Assembly: GCF_000092845.1 (NCBI RefSeq)
Contig: NC_014150.1
Location: 3,168,704-3,232,703, forward strand
Direction of reading: 5' to 3'
Length of the DNA stretch: 64,000 bases
Origin: Brachyspira murdochii DSM 12563
Lineage (GTDB): Bacteria; Spirochaetota; Brachyspiria; Brachyspirales; Brachyspiraceae
Shown here: positions 1 to 9,489 of the stretch, piece by piece
How the letters are laid out: the number at the start of each line of letters is the position of its first letter
Numbering within the stretch: position 1 is the stretch's first letter
Translations under genes and position numbers: made by a program
The notes under the pieces: model-generated
Database searches by the model: none
What the model saw: only the letters and a program-made list of their open reading frames with translations
Told to the model about the DNA's origin: nothing

Positions 1-58
1 TATGAATTACCTTACATTTAAGACGATTTTAGTATGATTTAGTATTAATTTTATACTT

Positions 59-128
59 GCACTTTCGCGAAGCGTGCCTACGGCAGCAACTTTGGCGAAG
101 CCCACCTGCGGTGTGCGGCGGGAAAAAG
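59..128. repeat. GC-rich intergenic island, repeat family 2
   Basis: A sharp GC-rich block inside very AT-rich DNA upstream of the first DUF285 gene. Its segment TTCGCGAAGCGTGCCT (about 66-81) recurs exactly, in reverse complement, near 62371-62386. The adjoining ACTTTGGCGAAGCCC also recurs there with one change (ACTTTGGCTAAGCCC on the opposite strand). No reading frame is visible in it. I take it as a dispersed non-coding repeat; its function is unknown. Confidence 0.55.
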
Positions 129-141
129 TTGAATAAAAAAA

Positions 142-170
142 TTGACAAACTTAAAAATTTTCAGTATATA
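142..170 (+). promoter_or_regulatory. sigma-70-type promoter for the DUF285 gene cluster
   Basis: A perfect -35 TTGACA (142-147) is followed after a 17-base spacer by a -10 TATATA (165-170), 79 bases before the first gene of the tandem cluster. The GC-rich island ends just upstream. No comparable promoter is obvious before the second to fourth paralogues, so they may be co-transcribed, but I cannot show this. Confidence 0.55.
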
Positions 171-248
171 TAAATAAGTATTATTATTAGTAGTTAATTT
201 AGTGCTGCTATTTATATATATTAAAATTTATAATGAGGATATGAGATG

Positions 249-2837
249 ATGAAAAAATATAAACCAACAACAAAAGAAGAATTAAAAAGATTAGTATTCA
301 CCAACAACGGTATAAAACTTAGTTGTATTGATACAAGTCTTATTACAGATATGAGCGACCTTTTTAATAAAAGTGAAAGAAAAGATTTTGATGGCATAGA
401 AGAGTGGGATACTTCTAATGTTGAGAATATGGCTTATATGTTTGCATATATGGACTACAATGTTTTGGGACAATATTCAATGACAGAGTTTAATTCTAAT
501 TTAAATAATTGGAATGTATCAAAAGTGAAAAACATGATTTATATGTTTGCTTATTGTACATATTTTAATCAGCCTTTAAATAAATGGGACGTTTCAAATG
601 TGGAAAATATGTCTGGCATGTTTTTGGGTGCTAAAAAGTTTAATCAGCCTTTAAATAATTGGAATGTATCTAAAGTGAAAGATATGAGCGATATGTTTCA
701 TAGCTGTGAAGTATTTAATAGACCTTTGGACAAATGGGATGTTTCTAATGTTAAAGATATGTCTAATATGTTTAATGTGGCTTTGAAATTTAATCAGAAT
801 ATAAATAATTGGAATGTATCTAATGTTGAAGATTTATCAAAGACGTTTCGTTATTGTAAAGCTTTTGATCAGCCTCTTAATGATTGGGACGTATCTAATG
901 TGAAAAATATGCAACATATATTTTCGGACTGTGAAAATTTTAATCAGCCTTTAGATAAATGGGATACTTCTAATGTTGAAAGTATGGAATTTGCATTTAG
1001 AGCATGCGGTAAATTTAATCAGCCTTTAAATAGCTGGAATATGTCTAAAGTAACAAATATAGAGCATATGTTTGCTTTTACACACGAATTTAATCAGCCT
1101 CTTGATAAATGGGATACAAGAAATGTCATTAGTGTAATGCTGTTGTTTGCCTATGCACACAAGTTTGATCATTATGAATCTTTAGCAAATTGGAATTTAG
1201 ACAGTTTACAAGCTATAAATATAATTTGTGATGATAAGGATATGGATAAATTACCTACAAGAATTCAAGTATATAGGCAGGCATTTTTTCCTAAGGCCGA
1301 TATTATAAGTATAACAAAATTTAATGTTAAAGAAATATATGAGCTTATTGCAGATGATAAAAATAAAAAAGTTGTAAGATTGAAAAAAAGACTTGAAAGT
1401 GATTTCTCATCAGAGCTTTCATTTGTTACAAATAATTATAATTTCAAAACTATAGAAAAAGCAGAAAAGTATGCTGAAAGAAATTACAATGCTAAAAAAT
1501 ATGATAAGAAACTTGAATTTATAAAAAAGTGCCATGTATTAATAAAAGATAAATCAAGAGAAGTGAATATAAATCTTATAAAGTATATATATTCAGAATA
1601 TTTGTCTTTAAAGAAAACTATTAAAAAATTAGAAAAAATTGATAATATGGTTAATTTGCTTGATTTAAAATCATTTGTGAATTTTACTAAAGAGATTTAT
1701 TTAAAAAATCAAGATGAAGTTATCACTGCTTTTGTTTATGCTATGTACGGAGGAGATAAAGCTTTAAAGAAAATATCAGAATTAATGTATACTATTGAAT
1801 CAAAAAATCTCCTTACAATGATAAGCTTCAATATAGAAAGCAGATATGCTCAGAGTTTATTATATAAAATATATATAAATTCAACTAAAAGTGCAATTCG
1901 TAAAGAAGCAGTAGAAATGATTAATGACTTACTTGAAAAAATTAATATAGGCTATACTGAATTTAGATTAAGATGTATGCCTAATTTGGGATTTAATTCT
2001 AAAGGTGAAAAAGAATTAAATAAAGATTATAAATTAATTGTCAATAATGATTATACTTTAACTTTATTCGATATAAAAAATAATAAAGAATTAAAAAAAG
2101 TACCTCAAAGTATTGATAAAAAATTAAAAGAAGAAATAAAAGAATTAGGTAAAGAAGTAGATAAGTTTATTAATCATATCTCACATATTTTAGGTATTAT
2201 GTTAATAAACGGCGATATATTAAGCTGCGATTTATTTAAAGAAGTTTTTATTGATAATTATTTAATGAATAAATTTAGTTCTGGTTTAATATGGAACTTG
2301 TATGATAAAGATAAAAACTTTATAACAACTTTCAGATATACAAGCGATGGAACTTATACAAATTCTGAAAATGAAAAAATAAAAATTAATGCTGATAATT
2401 TTATAAGTTTGGCAAGTCCTATAGAAATGGACGATGAAACTATAGATAAATGGAGAAAACAGCTTGAAGATTGCCAATTATCACAGCCTATAAATCAATT
2501 AACACTTATAAAATTAGATAAAGATAATTTGAAAAAAGAAATAAAAAAGATAAAAAATATAGATACAAGCTACGGAGCTTTTAAATTCTTTGCTAAAAAA
2601 TATGAAATGCATAGCAATGATGTATTAGAAGATAATGTAACATATACATTTACATCAAATGATGGAGATATTTTTACAATGTCTGCAAAAGTTGATGAGG
2701 ATATAGAATATGATGATTTAGTAAATATTACTATCGATTTTAAAAAAGATAAAAATAAAAAAGAAATAAGTAAAAGATTTGTTTATACATTTTTAGTATT
2801 TATCATTTTGGATTTTAGACTTACAGATTTATTTTAA
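249..2837 (+). CDS. DUF285 (BspA-like) repeat protein with DUF4132-like C-terminus, paralogue 1
   Basis: 862 residues. Residues ~1-45 form a conserved cap (KPTTKEELKRLVF, then DTSLITDMSDLF). About ten 25-residue DUF285 units follow (FNQPLxxWDxSNVxxMxxMF), alternating between a DKWDTSNV type and an NNWNVSKV type, plus one degenerate unit. The C-terminal ~450 residues end in a block typical of DUF4132/MolR proteins: IWNLYD, TFRY, SLASPIEMD, IDKWRKQLED, then QPINQL. There is no signal peptide or lipobox, unlike classical BspA surface proteins, so a cytoplasmic location is inferred. ATG 249 is preferred to ATG 246 because AGGA (236-239) then sits nine bases from the start, exactly as in paralogue 3. 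It heads four tandem paralogues. Function unknown; annotation as a surface protein on repeat similarity alone would be doubtful. Confidence 0.85.
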   Translation: MKKYKPTTKEELKRLVFTNNGIKLSCIDTSLITDMSDLFNKSERKDFDGIEEWDTSNVENMAYMFAYMDYNVLGQYSMTEFNSNLNNWNVSKVKNMIYMFAYCTYFNQPLNKWDVSNVENMSGMFLGAKKFNQPLNNWNVSKVKDMSDMFHSCEVFNRPLDKWDVSNVKDMSNMFNVALKFNQNINNWNVSNVEDLSKTFRYCKAFDQPLNDWDVSNVKNMQHIFSDCENFNQPLDKWDTSNVESMEFAFRACGKFNQPLNSWNMSKVTNIEHMFAFTHEFNQPLDKWDTRNVISVMLLFAYAHKFDHYESLANWNLDSLQAINIICDDKDMDKLPTRIQVYRQAFFPKADIISITKFNVKEIYELIADDKNKKVVRLKKRLESDFSSELSFVTNNYNFKTIEKAEKYAERNYNAKKYDKKLEFIKKCHVLIKDKSREVNINLIKYIYSEYLSLKKTIKKLEKIDNMVNLLDLKSFVNFTKEIYLKNQDEVITAFVYAMYGGDKALKKISELMYTIESKNLLTMISFNIESRYAQSLLYKIYINSTKSAIRKEAVEMINDLLEKINIGYTEFRLRCMPNLGFNSKGEKELNKDYKLIVNNDYTLTLFDIKNNKELKKVPQSIDKKLKEEIKELGKEVDKFINHISHILGIMLINGDILSCDLFKEVFIDNYLMNKFSSGLIWNLYDKDKNFITTFRYTSDGTYTNSENEKIKINADNFISLASPIEMDDETIDKWRKQLEDCQLSQPINQLTLIKLDKDNLKKEIKKIKNIDTSYGAFKFFAKKYEMHSNDVLEDNVTYTFTSNDGDIFTMSAKVDEDIEYDDLVNITIDFKKDKNKKEISKRFVYTFLVFIILDFRLTDLF

Positions 2838-2937
2838 TTATAACAAATAATTTTTAGGCATCATAGTTTTGTGTCTTCTATAAAAATATAATTGATTTTT
2901 ATAATATTATATATCCATATTGAAATTAGGGGAATTG

Positions 2938-5340
2938 ATGAATAAACATAAACCAGCAGCAAAAGAAGAACTTAAAAAATTAGTATTTACTGACGGTATA
3001 AAACTTAGCGATGTAGATACAAGCCTTATTACAGATATTAGTGAACTTTTTCAGAAAAGTGAAAGAAAAGATTTTGAAGGCATAGAGGACTGGGATACTT
3101 CTAATGTTGAAAATATGTCTTGGATGTTTAGAGAATGTTTAAGTTTTAATCAGCCTTTAGACAAATGGGATACTTCTAATGTTACAAATATGAGCGGTAT
3201 GTTTAGTCTTGCTAAAACTTTTAATCAGAATATAAATAATTGGAATGTTAGTAAAGTTGAAGATATGAGTTATATGTTTAATGCATGTGGCTCTTTTAAT
3301 CAGCCTCTTAATAATTGGGACGTATCCAATGTAAAAACTATGGAGGCTATGTTTCATTCCGCCATTTCTTTTAATCAGCCTTTAGATAAATGGAATACTT
3401 CAAAAGTTGAAAACATGCATGATATGTTTTGCCGATGTAAACAATTTAATCAGCCTTTAAATAGCTGGAATGTATCCAATGTAAAAACTATGGAATCTAT
3501 GTTTTATTCTGCCGATTCTTTTAATCAGCCGCTTGATAAATGGAATACAAAAAGATTAAGTAAAATGTACTCAATGTTTAAATATACTGACAGTTATGAC
3601 TCTTATGACTCATTAGCAAATTGGGATTTAAGTAAAGTATCAGATATTAGTGATTTCTGTTCTAACTATGAAAGATTCTATGAAAAATTGCCTTTAAGAC
3701 TTAGAGTATATATGCAGGCATTTTATGGTTCTCACAAAGTTTATGTACCTATAGAAAATAATGAAGAATATGATGATGATTTTATATCAGAAGAATATGA
3801 TTTAGTATCAAGAGATTATATAACTATCACAAAAGAGAATGTCAAAGAAGTATATAATGCAATATTAAAAGATACAAATAAAAAAGTTATGGCATTAAAA
3901 AAGAAATTAGAAACAGAGTTTAGTGAAGAACTTTCATCTGTTACTGATGATTATAATTTCAAAACTATAGAAGAAGCAGAAAAGTATGTGGAAAACAATT
4001 ATAATAAAAAAGATGATAAGAAGGTAAGCTTTATAAGTAATTATAAGGTTTTGATAAAGGGTAAATCAAGAGAAGTTGAAAATAAAGTTTTAAAATATAT
4101 ATATTTAGAGTATTTGGTTCTAAAAAGAGATGTTAAAAAATTAACACAAATTGACAATATAGTTAATTTACTTGATAAAGAATCATTTATAGAGTTTATC
4201 AAAAATATTTATAATGAAACGAATAAAGAAACCTCTGCTTTTATTTACGGAATATATGGAGGAGATAAAGCCGTAAAAAATATATATAAAAAAGAAAAAG
4301 ATACTAAACTTTCACTTTTAATAATTAAATTAAATATAGAAAGCAAATATGCACTTAGATTATTATATGAAATATATTCAAGTACAAAAAAATCTGAAAT
4401 ACGTTATGAAGCTTATAATCTAATTGAGGAAGTGATTAAAAAAATGAATATTAGCTATGAGGAGTTTGAATTAAGATTTTCTCCTGATTTCAGCTTTAAT
4501 TCTCAAGGTGAGAGACTATTAAATGAAGATTATAAATTAATTTTGAATGGTGATTATTCTTTGAGTCTTTTTGATATAAAAAATAATAAAGAATTAAAAA
4601 AGATTCCTCAAAACTTTAATGAAGATTTAAAAGATGAAATAACAAAGTTAAGAAAAAAAATTCCTTCTTTTATGAAAGATACTTCTTCTCTTTTAGCGAT
4701 TTTATTAGCAAGCGGAGAGAAATACAATTATGATGTATTCAAAGATGTTTTCATTGATAATGCTATGATGAATAGATTTGCTTCATCTTTTATATGGAAT
4801 TTATATGATAATAACAATAATTTCATAACTACTTTCAGATATTCAGGCGACGGAAGTTATTCAAACTGTGAAGATGAAGAAGTAAAAATTGATGATAATA
4901 GTTTTGTAAGTTTGGCAAGCCCTGTAGAAATGGACGAACACACTATAGATAAATGGAGAAAGCAGCTTGAAGATTATGAAATAGCACAGCCTTTACAGCA
5001 ATTAACTGTTATAAAATTAGATAAAGATAATTTGAAAAGTGAAATAGAAAAAATAGATAATTCAGAAATAGCCTATGGTACTTTTAAGGCTTTTGGTGCA
5101 AGATATGAAATGTATTCTGAGTATATAGGATACGATGTCGTTAAAAGCTATTCATTAAAAACAAAGAATGGAGATACTTTTACTATAGATGCAGATGTTA
5201 ATTCTAAAACCGATTTTCATGACAGAGTAAAAATTAATATTTATTTTGATAATGAAAATGGTGAAGAGGTGAGTAAAAGATTTATTTATACTTTATTGGT
5301 ATTAATGATTTGGGATTTTAGACTTACAGATTTATTTTGA
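2938..5340 (+). CDS. DUF285 repeat protein with DUF4132-like C-terminus, paralogue 2 (fewer repeats)
   Basis: 800 residues with the same architecture as paralogue 1: N-terminal cap, DUF285 repeats, then a DUF4132-like region ending in FRLTDLF. It has only about seven full repeat units plus a degenerate one, against ten in the others, so three units have been lost or never gained. It also carries an acidic insert (EEYDDDFISEEYD) after the repeats. The start at ATG 2938 follows AGGGGAA at 2928-2934; the upstream in-frame TTG at 2920 would put that ribosome site inside the gene. The block IDKWRKQLEDYEIAQPLQQL is the clearest DUF4132 signature in the cluster. No signal peptide. The gap to the preceding gene is 100 bases. 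Confidence 0.85.
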   Translation: MNKHKPAAKEELKKLVFTDGIKLSDVDTSLITDISELFQKSERKDFEGIEDWDTSNVENMSWMFRECLSFNQPLDKWDTSNVTNMSGMFSLAKTFNQNINNWNVSKVEDMSYMFNACGSFNQPLNNWDVSNVKTMEAMFHSAISFNQPLDKWNTSKVENMHDMFCRCKQFNQPLNSWNVSNVKTMESMFYSADSFNQPLDKWNTKRLSKMYSMFKYTDSYDSYDSLANWDLSKVSDISDFCSNYERFYEKLPLRLRVYMQAFYGSHKVYVPIENNEEYDDDFISEEYDLVSRDYITITKENVKEVYNAILKDTNKKVMALKKKLETEFSEELSSVTDDYNFKTIEEAEKYVENNYNKKDDKKVSFISNYKVLIKGKSREVENKVLKYIYLEYLVLKRDVKKLTQIDNIVNLLDKESFIEFIKNIYNETNKETSAFIYGIYGGDKAVKNIYKKEKDTKLSLLIIKLNIESKYALRLLYEIYSSTKKSEIRYEAYNLIEEVIKKMNISYEEFELRFSPDFSFNSQGERLLNEDYKLILNGDYSLSLFDIKNNKELKKIPQNFNEDLKDEITKLRKKIPSFMKDTSSLLAILLASGEKYNYDVFKDVFIDNAMMNRFASSFIWNLYDNNNNFITTFRYSGDGSYSNCEDEEVKIDDNSFVSLASPVEMDEHTIDKWRKQLEDYEIAQPLQQLTVIKLDKDNLKSEIEKIDNSEIAYGTFKAFGARYEMYSEYIGYDVVKSYSLKTKNGDTFTIDADVNSKTDFHDRVKINIYFDNENGEEVSKRFIYTLLVLMIWDFRLTDLF

Positions 5341-5383
5341 TTATAATAAATAATTTTTAAATTTATAATTAGGATATTAGATT

Positions 5384-6571
5384 ATGAAAAAATACAAACC
5401 AGCAACAAAAGAAGAACTCAAAAAATTAGTATTTACTGACGGTATAAAGCTTAATTGTGTTGATACAAGTCTTATAACGGATATGAGCAATCTTTTTCAT
5501 GAAAGTAAAAGAAAAGATTTTAAAGGCATAGAAGATTGGGACGTTTCTAATGTTGAGGATATGTCTTATATGTTTGCATATATGGACTATAATTTTATTT
5601 TAGACTTATCAAAAATAGATTTTAATCCTAATTTAAATAATTGGAATGTATCTAAAGTTAAAAAGATGAGTAATATGTTTGCCTATTGTTCTAATTTTAA
5701 TCAGCCTTTAGATAAGTGGGATACTTCTAATGTTTCCGATATGTCATTTATGTTTTTGGGGGCAAAAGTTTTTAATCAGCCTCTTAATGATTGGAATGTT
5801 TCTAATGTTAAAGATATGAGAGGTATGTTTAAGTTAGCAGAAAGTTTTAATCAGCCTTTGGATAAATGGGATACTTCTAATGTTGAAGATATGTCTTGTA
5901 TGTTTAATCTGGCAAAAAACTTTAATCAGCCTTTAAATAATTGGAATATATCTAAAGTTGAAGATTTATCAAATATGTTTAGTTATTGTACTATTTTTAA
6001 TCAGCCTCTTAACGATTGGGACGTATCTAATGTAAAAAATATGGAATCTTTGTTTGATAGTTGTTCTAATTTTAATCAGCCTTTAGATAATTGGGATACT
6101 TCTAATGTTGAAAATATGTTTAGAATGTTTGATGATTGTAAAAACTTTAATCAGCCTTTAAATAGCTGGAATGTATCCAATGTAACAAATATTGCATACA
6201 TGTTTATGTTGGCAAAAAGTTTTAATCAGCCGCTTGATAAATGGAATACAAAAAAAGTAATTAGTATAGCATTTTTATTTCAATATGCCGATAAGTTTGA
6301 TCATTATGAATCTTTAGAACATTGGAATTTAGATAAATTAAAAGATATAACTTTAATTTGTGATGATGAAAATAAATTGCATACAAGACTTAAAGTATAT
6401 ATGCAAGTTTTTTATCCTAAAGAAGATTATATAACTATAACAAAAGATAATGTTAAAGAAATATATAATCTTATTGCGAAAGACAAAAATAGAAGAATCT
6501 CTAGATTAAGAAAAAAACTTGAAAGTGATTTTTCTAAGGAGCTTTCATCTATTACAAAAAATTCTGATTAA
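5384..6571 (+). pseudogene. C-terminally truncated DUF285 repeat protein, paralogue 3
   Basis: 395 codons with an intact N-terminal cap and ten DUF285 units plus a degenerate one. It ends at SSITKNSD, where the full-length paralogues continue for about 460 residues with SSVTDDYNFKTIEEAEKY and the DUF4132-like region. DNA after the stop (about 6572-6600) still resembles the paralogues' continuation (ACTATAAAAAAATAATG against ACTATAGAAAAAGCAGA). The next gene's ribosome site starts at 6617, so the rest of the domain is deleted. The repeat part is open and has a normal ribosome site (AGGA 5371-5374), so a repeat-only protein may still be made. I class it as a truncated gene because the whole C-terminal domain is missing. 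Confidence 0.75.
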
Positions 6572-6626
6572 AAAACTATAAAAAAATAATGAAAAATGCT
6601 ATATTAAAATCAATTTGGAGAGAATT

Positions 6627-9215
6627 ATGAGAAAATACAAACCAGAAACAAAAAAAGAATTAAAAAAATTAGTATTTACTGATGGTATAAAACTTTGTTA
6701 TATTGATACAAGTCTTATCACAGATATGAGCAAACTTTTTTATGAAAGCAAAAGAAAAGATTTTGAAGGTATAGAAGATTGGGACGTTTCTAATGTTACA
6801 AATATGGATATGATGTTTGCCTATATGGGCTATAATGCGTTGGTAAGATATTCAAATATAGATTTTAATCCTGATTTAAGTAATTGGAATGTATCTAAAG
6901 TAAAAAGTATGAATAATATGTTTGCTCATTGTTCTAATTTTGACCAGCCTTTGGAGAAATGGGACGTTTCAAATGTTGAAGATATGTCCTTTATGTTTTA
7001 TGGTGCGAATGAGTTTAATCAGCCTTTAAATAATTGGAATGTATCAAAAGTTAAAAATATGAGAGGTATGTTTCAGGAATGCGAAAATTTTAATCAGCCT
7101 TTGAATAAATGGGATACTTCTAATGTTGAAGATATGTCTAATATGTTTACTCGGGCAAAAGTTTTTAATAAGCCTTTAAATAAATGGAATACTTCTAAAG
7201 TTAAAGATTTATCAAGTATGTTTGCATATTGTGATATTTTTAATCAGAACATTAATGATTGGGACGTTTCTAATGTTACAAATATGGATTCTTTGTTTAG
7301 GCAATGCGAAAAATTAAATCAGCCTTTTGATAAATGGGATACTTCTAATGTTGTAAACATGGAAAAGACATTTTTCTCATGCATGAAATTTGATCAGCCT
7401 TTAAATAGTTGGAATGTGTCTAATGTAGAAAATATGGATATGATGTTTTATATGGCACAAACTTTTAATCAGCCTCTTGATAAATGGAATACACAAAAAC
7501 TAATCACTGCTGCGGGACTATTTAGATTTGCCTATAAGTTTGATAATTATGAGTCTTTAGAAAATTGGAATTTAGATAATTTAGAAGAAGTTGGTACTTT
7601 TTGCGATGATGAGGATAAATTACATACAAGACTTAAAGTATATATGCAGGCCTTTTATCCTAAAGAAGATTATATAACTATAACAAAATTTAATGTTAAA
7701 GAAATATATAATCTTATTGCAAAAGATAAAAATAAAAGAATTGTAAGATTGAGAAAAAGAATTGAAAGTGATTTTTCTAATGAGCTTTCATTTGTTACAA
7801 ATGATTATAATTTCAAAACTATAGAAAAAGCAGAAAAGTATGCTCAAAAAAAATATAATGCTAAAAAAGAAGATAAAAAACTTGAATTTATAAAAGATTG
7901 CCATGTTCTAGTAAAAGATAAATCAAGAGAGGTAAATATTACAGTGATAAAGTATATATATTCAGAGTATTTATCTTTAAAAAGAATGATTAACAGATTA
8001 GAAAAAATTGATAATATAGTTAACTTGCTTGACTTTGAATCATTTTTTAAGTTCATTAGAGAAATTTATTTAGAAAATCAAAACACAGAGATTGCAGGTT
8101 TTATTTATGCTATGTACGGAGGAGATGAAGCTTTAAAAGAGATATCTGAATTAATATTATTAGGTATTGATTCAAAAGTTTTCCTTATAATGATAAAATT
8201 CAATATAGAAAGCAGATATGCTCAAAGTTTATTATATGAAATATATTCAGATACAAAGAAAAATGAAGTTCTCAAAGAAGCTGGAAAAATGATTAATGAA
8301 TTGATTGAAAAAATGAATATTGGTTATACTGAATTTAGATTAAGATGTATGCCTAATTACGGATTTACTTCTCAAGGTGAAAAAATATTAAATGATGATT
8401 ATAAATTAATTTTGAATAATGATTATTCTGTAACCTTATTTGATATAAAAAATAATAAAGAATTAAAAAAGATTCCTCAAAACCTTGATGAAAAATTAAA
8501 AGAAGAAGTCAAAGAATTGAAAAAAGAAATACCAAAGTTTATTAACCATAGCACTTCTATTTTGAGTATTACATTAATAGACGGTGATATATACAGCTAT
8601 GATTTGTTTAAAGAAGTTTTTATTGATAATTATTTAATGAATAAATTAGCATCTTCTTTGATATGGAATCTGTATGATAAAGATAAAAAAATTATAACAA
8701 CTTTTAGATATTCAGCTGATGGGAGTTATTCAAATTGTGATGATGAAGATGTAAAGATTAATTCTAACAATTTTATAAGTTTGGCAACTCCTGCAGAAAT
8801 GGATAATAAGACTATAGATAAATGGAGAAAAAAGCTTGAGAATTATGAGTTATCACAGTCAATAAATCAATTGACACTTATAAAATTGGATAAAAAGAAT
8901 TTGAAAAAAGAAATAAAAAAGATAAAAAGTATAGAAGCAAGTTACGGAGCTTTTAAGGCATTTGCTAAAAGATATGATATGTATACCAATGATGTATTTG
9001 GATATAATGATACTATAACATATACATTTCCTGCAAATGACGGAGATATTTTTACAATGTCTTCAAAAGTCGATGCAGATACAGAATACGATGAGCCAGT
9101 AGATATAACTATTGATTTTAAAAAGAGTGAAAATAAAAAAGAAATCAGTAATAGATTTGTTTATACTTTTTTGGTATTTATAATTTCAGATTTTAGGCTT
9201 ACTGATTTATTTTAG
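6627..9215 (+). CDS. DUF285 repeat protein with DUF4132-like C-terminus, paralogue 4
   Basis: 862 residues, the same length and layout as paralogue 1: cap (YKPETKKELKKLVFTDGIKL), ten DUF285 units plus one degenerate unit, a helical linker, and the DUF4132-like block (SLIWNLYDKDKK, TFRYSADGSYSN, IDKWRKKLENYELSQ) with the shared terminus FRLTDLF. ATG 6627 is chosen because GGAGAG lies at 6617-6622; an upstream TTG (6615) would begin before that site. No signal peptide. Clusters of this kind usually arise by tandem duplication, and the near-identical repeats make unequal exchange likely. Function unknown. Confidence 0.85.
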   Translation: MRKYKPETKKELKKLVFTDGIKLCYIDTSLITDMSKLFYESKRKDFEGIEDWDVSNVTNMDMMFAYMGYNALVRYSNIDFNPDLSNWNVSKVKSMNNMFAHCSNFDQPLEKWDVSNVEDMSFMFYGANEFNQPLNNWNVSKVKNMRGMFQECENFNQPLNKWDTSNVEDMSNMFTRAKVFNKPLNKWNTSKVKDLSSMFAYCDIFNQNINDWDVSNVTNMDSLFRQCEKLNQPFDKWDTSNVVNMEKTFFSCMKFDQPLNSWNVSNVENMDMMFYMAQTFNQPLDKWNTQKLITAAGLFRFAYKFDNYESLENWNLDNLEEVGTFCDDEDKLHTRLKVYMQAFYPKEDYITITKFNVKEIYNLIAKDKNKRIVRLRKRIESDFSNELSFVTNDYNFKTIEKAEKYAQKKYNAKKEDKKLEFIKDCHVLVKDKSREVNITVIKYIYSEYLSLKRMINRLEKIDNIVNLLDFESFFKFIREIYLENQNTEIAGFIYAMYGGDEALKEISELILLGIDSKVFLIMIKFNIESRYAQSLLYEIYSDTKKNEVLKEAGKMINELIEKMNIGYTEFRLRCMPNYGFTSQGEKILNDDYKLILNNDYSVTLFDIKNNKELKKIPQNLDEKLKEEVKELKKEIPKFINHSTSILSITLIDGDIYSYDLFKEVFIDNYLMNKLASSLIWNLYDKDKKIITTFRYSADGSYSNCDDEDVKINSNNFISLATPAEMDNKTIDKWRKKLENYELSQSINQLTLIKLDKKNLKKEIKKIKSIEASYGAFKAFAKRYDMYTNDVFGYNDTITYTFPANDGDIFTMSSKVDADTEYDEPVDITIDFKKSENKKEISNRFVYTFLVFIISDFRLTDLF

Positions 9216-9420
9216 TATTTACTGTCTTAAATATTATATAAGTTAATTATGTGTATTTTGTTTTATATTTTTTTATTTATTCTTTTAAATTGCTTATAAT
9301 TTATTACAGCAATTATTAAGAATTCCGATTTTATAAAACATGAGATAATAATTATATTATGATAACTTTATATAATTTTATAAAAAATATATTATTTTTA
9401 TAAATTTTATAATATAATAA

Positions 9421-9448
9421 TTGCATTAAAATTTTAATGAGTTATAAT
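9421..9448 (+). promoter_or_regulatory. candidate sigma-70 promoter of the flagellin-like gene
   Basis: TTGCAT (9421-9426), a 16-base spacer and TATAAT (9443-9448), 41 bases before the flagellin-like start. I saw no clear sigma-28 motif (TAAA...GCCGATAA) in the 274-base gap, which would be unusual for a FliA-dependent flagellin. Confidence 0.4.
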
Positions 9449-9489
9449 TTTTATTGCGGGTTTTTGGGGGATAGTTATTGGAGTAATTT

